Positions 15,495-15,810 of a stretch of 15,810 bases of DNA are shown in pieces. The stretch spans positions 1 through 15,810 of the forward strand of contig JBJELB010000028.1 of assembly GCA_051878935.1 (NCBI GenBank). Direction: 5' to 3'. The position numbers and the translations under genes are program-made. Position 1 is the first letter of the stretch; the number at the start of each line of letters is the position of its first letter. The notes beneath the pieces were generated by a model. The model searched no databases and was not told where the DNA came from. It saw only the letters and a list, made by a program, of their open reading frames with translations. The stretch comes from CANQDT01 sp051878935. GTDB taxonomy: Bacteria > Bacillota > Clostridia > Lachnospirales > Lachnospiraceae.

Positions 15495-15663
15495 TGATGC
15501 CTGCGAATTGCTTCGCTGTTTCACAGCTTTCGCAATTCTGCAAACATTCGCAATCCGCTGATTTACCAGGTAAATCGCTACTTGCTCATGTTTGGCAGGT
15601 CACAAGTTCCAATGCCTTATCATGCAAGCATGAACGGCATTTTGACCTTGTGACACAGCATCA
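15495..15663. repeat. Block of three tandem imperfect hairpins in the MarR-MATE intergenic region
   Basis: The region between the regulator stop (15667) and the MATE promoter is almost entirely self-complementary. Hairpin 1 spans 15503-15541 (GCGAATTGC...GCTGT with ACAGC...GCAATT). Hairpin 2 spans 15542-15593 (AAACAT...GATTTACC, one central A, then GGTAAATC...ATGTTT). Hairpin 3 spans 15599-15654, with 27-nt arms starting GTCACAAG and ending GTGAC around a 2-nt loop. The block is bounded by TGATGCCTG (15495-15503) and CAGCATCA (15656-15663), which can pair apart from one bulged C. This is the shape of a folded RNA with a closing stem or of an interspersed palindromic repeat. I recognise no known riboswitch and no coding sequence in it. 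Confidence 0.75.
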
Positions 15664-15666
15664 TAT

Positions 15667-15810
15667 TCATATCGGTATCTCCGTCATCAATTCTTTATCC
15701 ATTACATTTAAAACCTTTGTTACAATCTCCAGTTCTTCTTTTGAAAAGCGTTCTTCCATACGCTGGATAACCTCATCCATATATTGATAACTGATATTAT
15801 AATAATCAAT
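15667..15810 (-). CDS. C-terminal fragment of a probable MarR-family transcriptional regulator, start outside window
   Basis: An open minus-strand frame runs from the window edge to TGA at 15669-15667 and gives 47 residues. The segment YMDEVIQRMEERFSKEELEIVTKVLNVMDKEL looks like the last two helices of a MarR-family protein: a helix, a turn of the F-S-(K/E)-E-E-L type, then the final dimerisation helix. MarR regulators often sit next to efflux pumps and repress them, and a MATE gene follows here on the same strand. The DNA-binding domain lies outside the window, so the family call rests on a short C-terminal match plus context. An unrelated helical protein is possible. Confidence 0.55.
   Translation of the reverse strand: MDYYNISYQYMDEVIQRMEERFSKEELEIVTKVLNVMDKELMTEIPI

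Noticed and set aside
15420..15666. Riboswitch controlling the MATE gene
   Set aside because: The good TTGACA/TAGAAT promoter lies between the folded block and the gene, so the block would not be in the leader of that transcript, and I recognise no known riboswitch core.
15494..15787. Plus-strand open frame of 97 codons
   Set aside because: It runs through the three-hairpin block and antisense to the regulator fragment, and its translation shows no family resemblance.
1..15810. tRNA, rRNA, CRISPR array, transposase or phage genes
   Set aside because: I looked on both strands and saw no cloverleaf with a CCA-type end, no regularly spaced direct repeats and no recombinase-like protein.

Overview
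The window looks like chromosomal DNA of a low-to-medium G+C Gram-positive anaerobe, most likely a Clostridia/Lachnospiraceae-type Firmicute. The grounds are a teichoic-acid-type tagD-tagH-tagG set, a cdaA-cdaR pair, strong AGGAGG-type ribosome binding sites and closely packed co-directional genes. No rRNA or diagnostic marker is present, so the taxonomy is inference. Every gene I support is on the minus strand, so the order of transcription runs from high to low coordinates.

Region 15810-14007: the 3' end of a likely MarR-family regulator, then a roughly 170-bp intergenic block of three tandem imperfect hairpins, then a MATE-family efflux pump with its own sigma-A-like promoter. An 8-bp inverted repeat straddles the -35 of that promoter. 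Region 13980-12382: an AGCS (AlsT-type) sodium:amino acid symporter with its own promoter. Region 12381-12012: a 370-bp gene-free stretch dominated by a roughly 250-bp imperfect palindrome, with terminator-like structures on the minus strand, followed by a good promoter for the next gene.

Region 12011 to 1: ten tightly spaced or overlapping minus-strand genes that read as one long transcription unit. They are a fold-type I aminotransferase, two uncharacterised membrane proteins, cdaA (diadenylate cyclase), cdaR (YbbR-domain CdaA regulator), tagG and tagH (ABC exporter of a wall or surface glycopolymer), tagD (glycerol-3-phosphate cytidylyltransferase), two large tandem bifunctional proteins (GT2 glycosyltransferase fused to a CDP-glycerol glycerophosphotransferase-type domain), and a third, single-domain glycerophosphotransferase cut by the window edge. 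Intergenic distances are 4-23 nt or negative. Several stop codons overlap the next Shine-Dalgarno sequence, which suggests translational coupling.

Functional reading: TagD supplies CDP-glycerol. The glycerophosphotransferase and GT2 domains build a polyol-phosphate or sugar-phosphate polymer at the inner face of the membrane, and TagGH exports it. The notable point is that the c-di-AMP synthase module, which in many Firmicutes sits next to glmM, is here joined by overlapping genes to the polymer-export genes and preceded by two membrane proteins I do not recognise. The two intergenic palindromic blocks are the main structures not explained by genes. I see no tRNA, rRNA, CRISPR array, transposase or phage gene.
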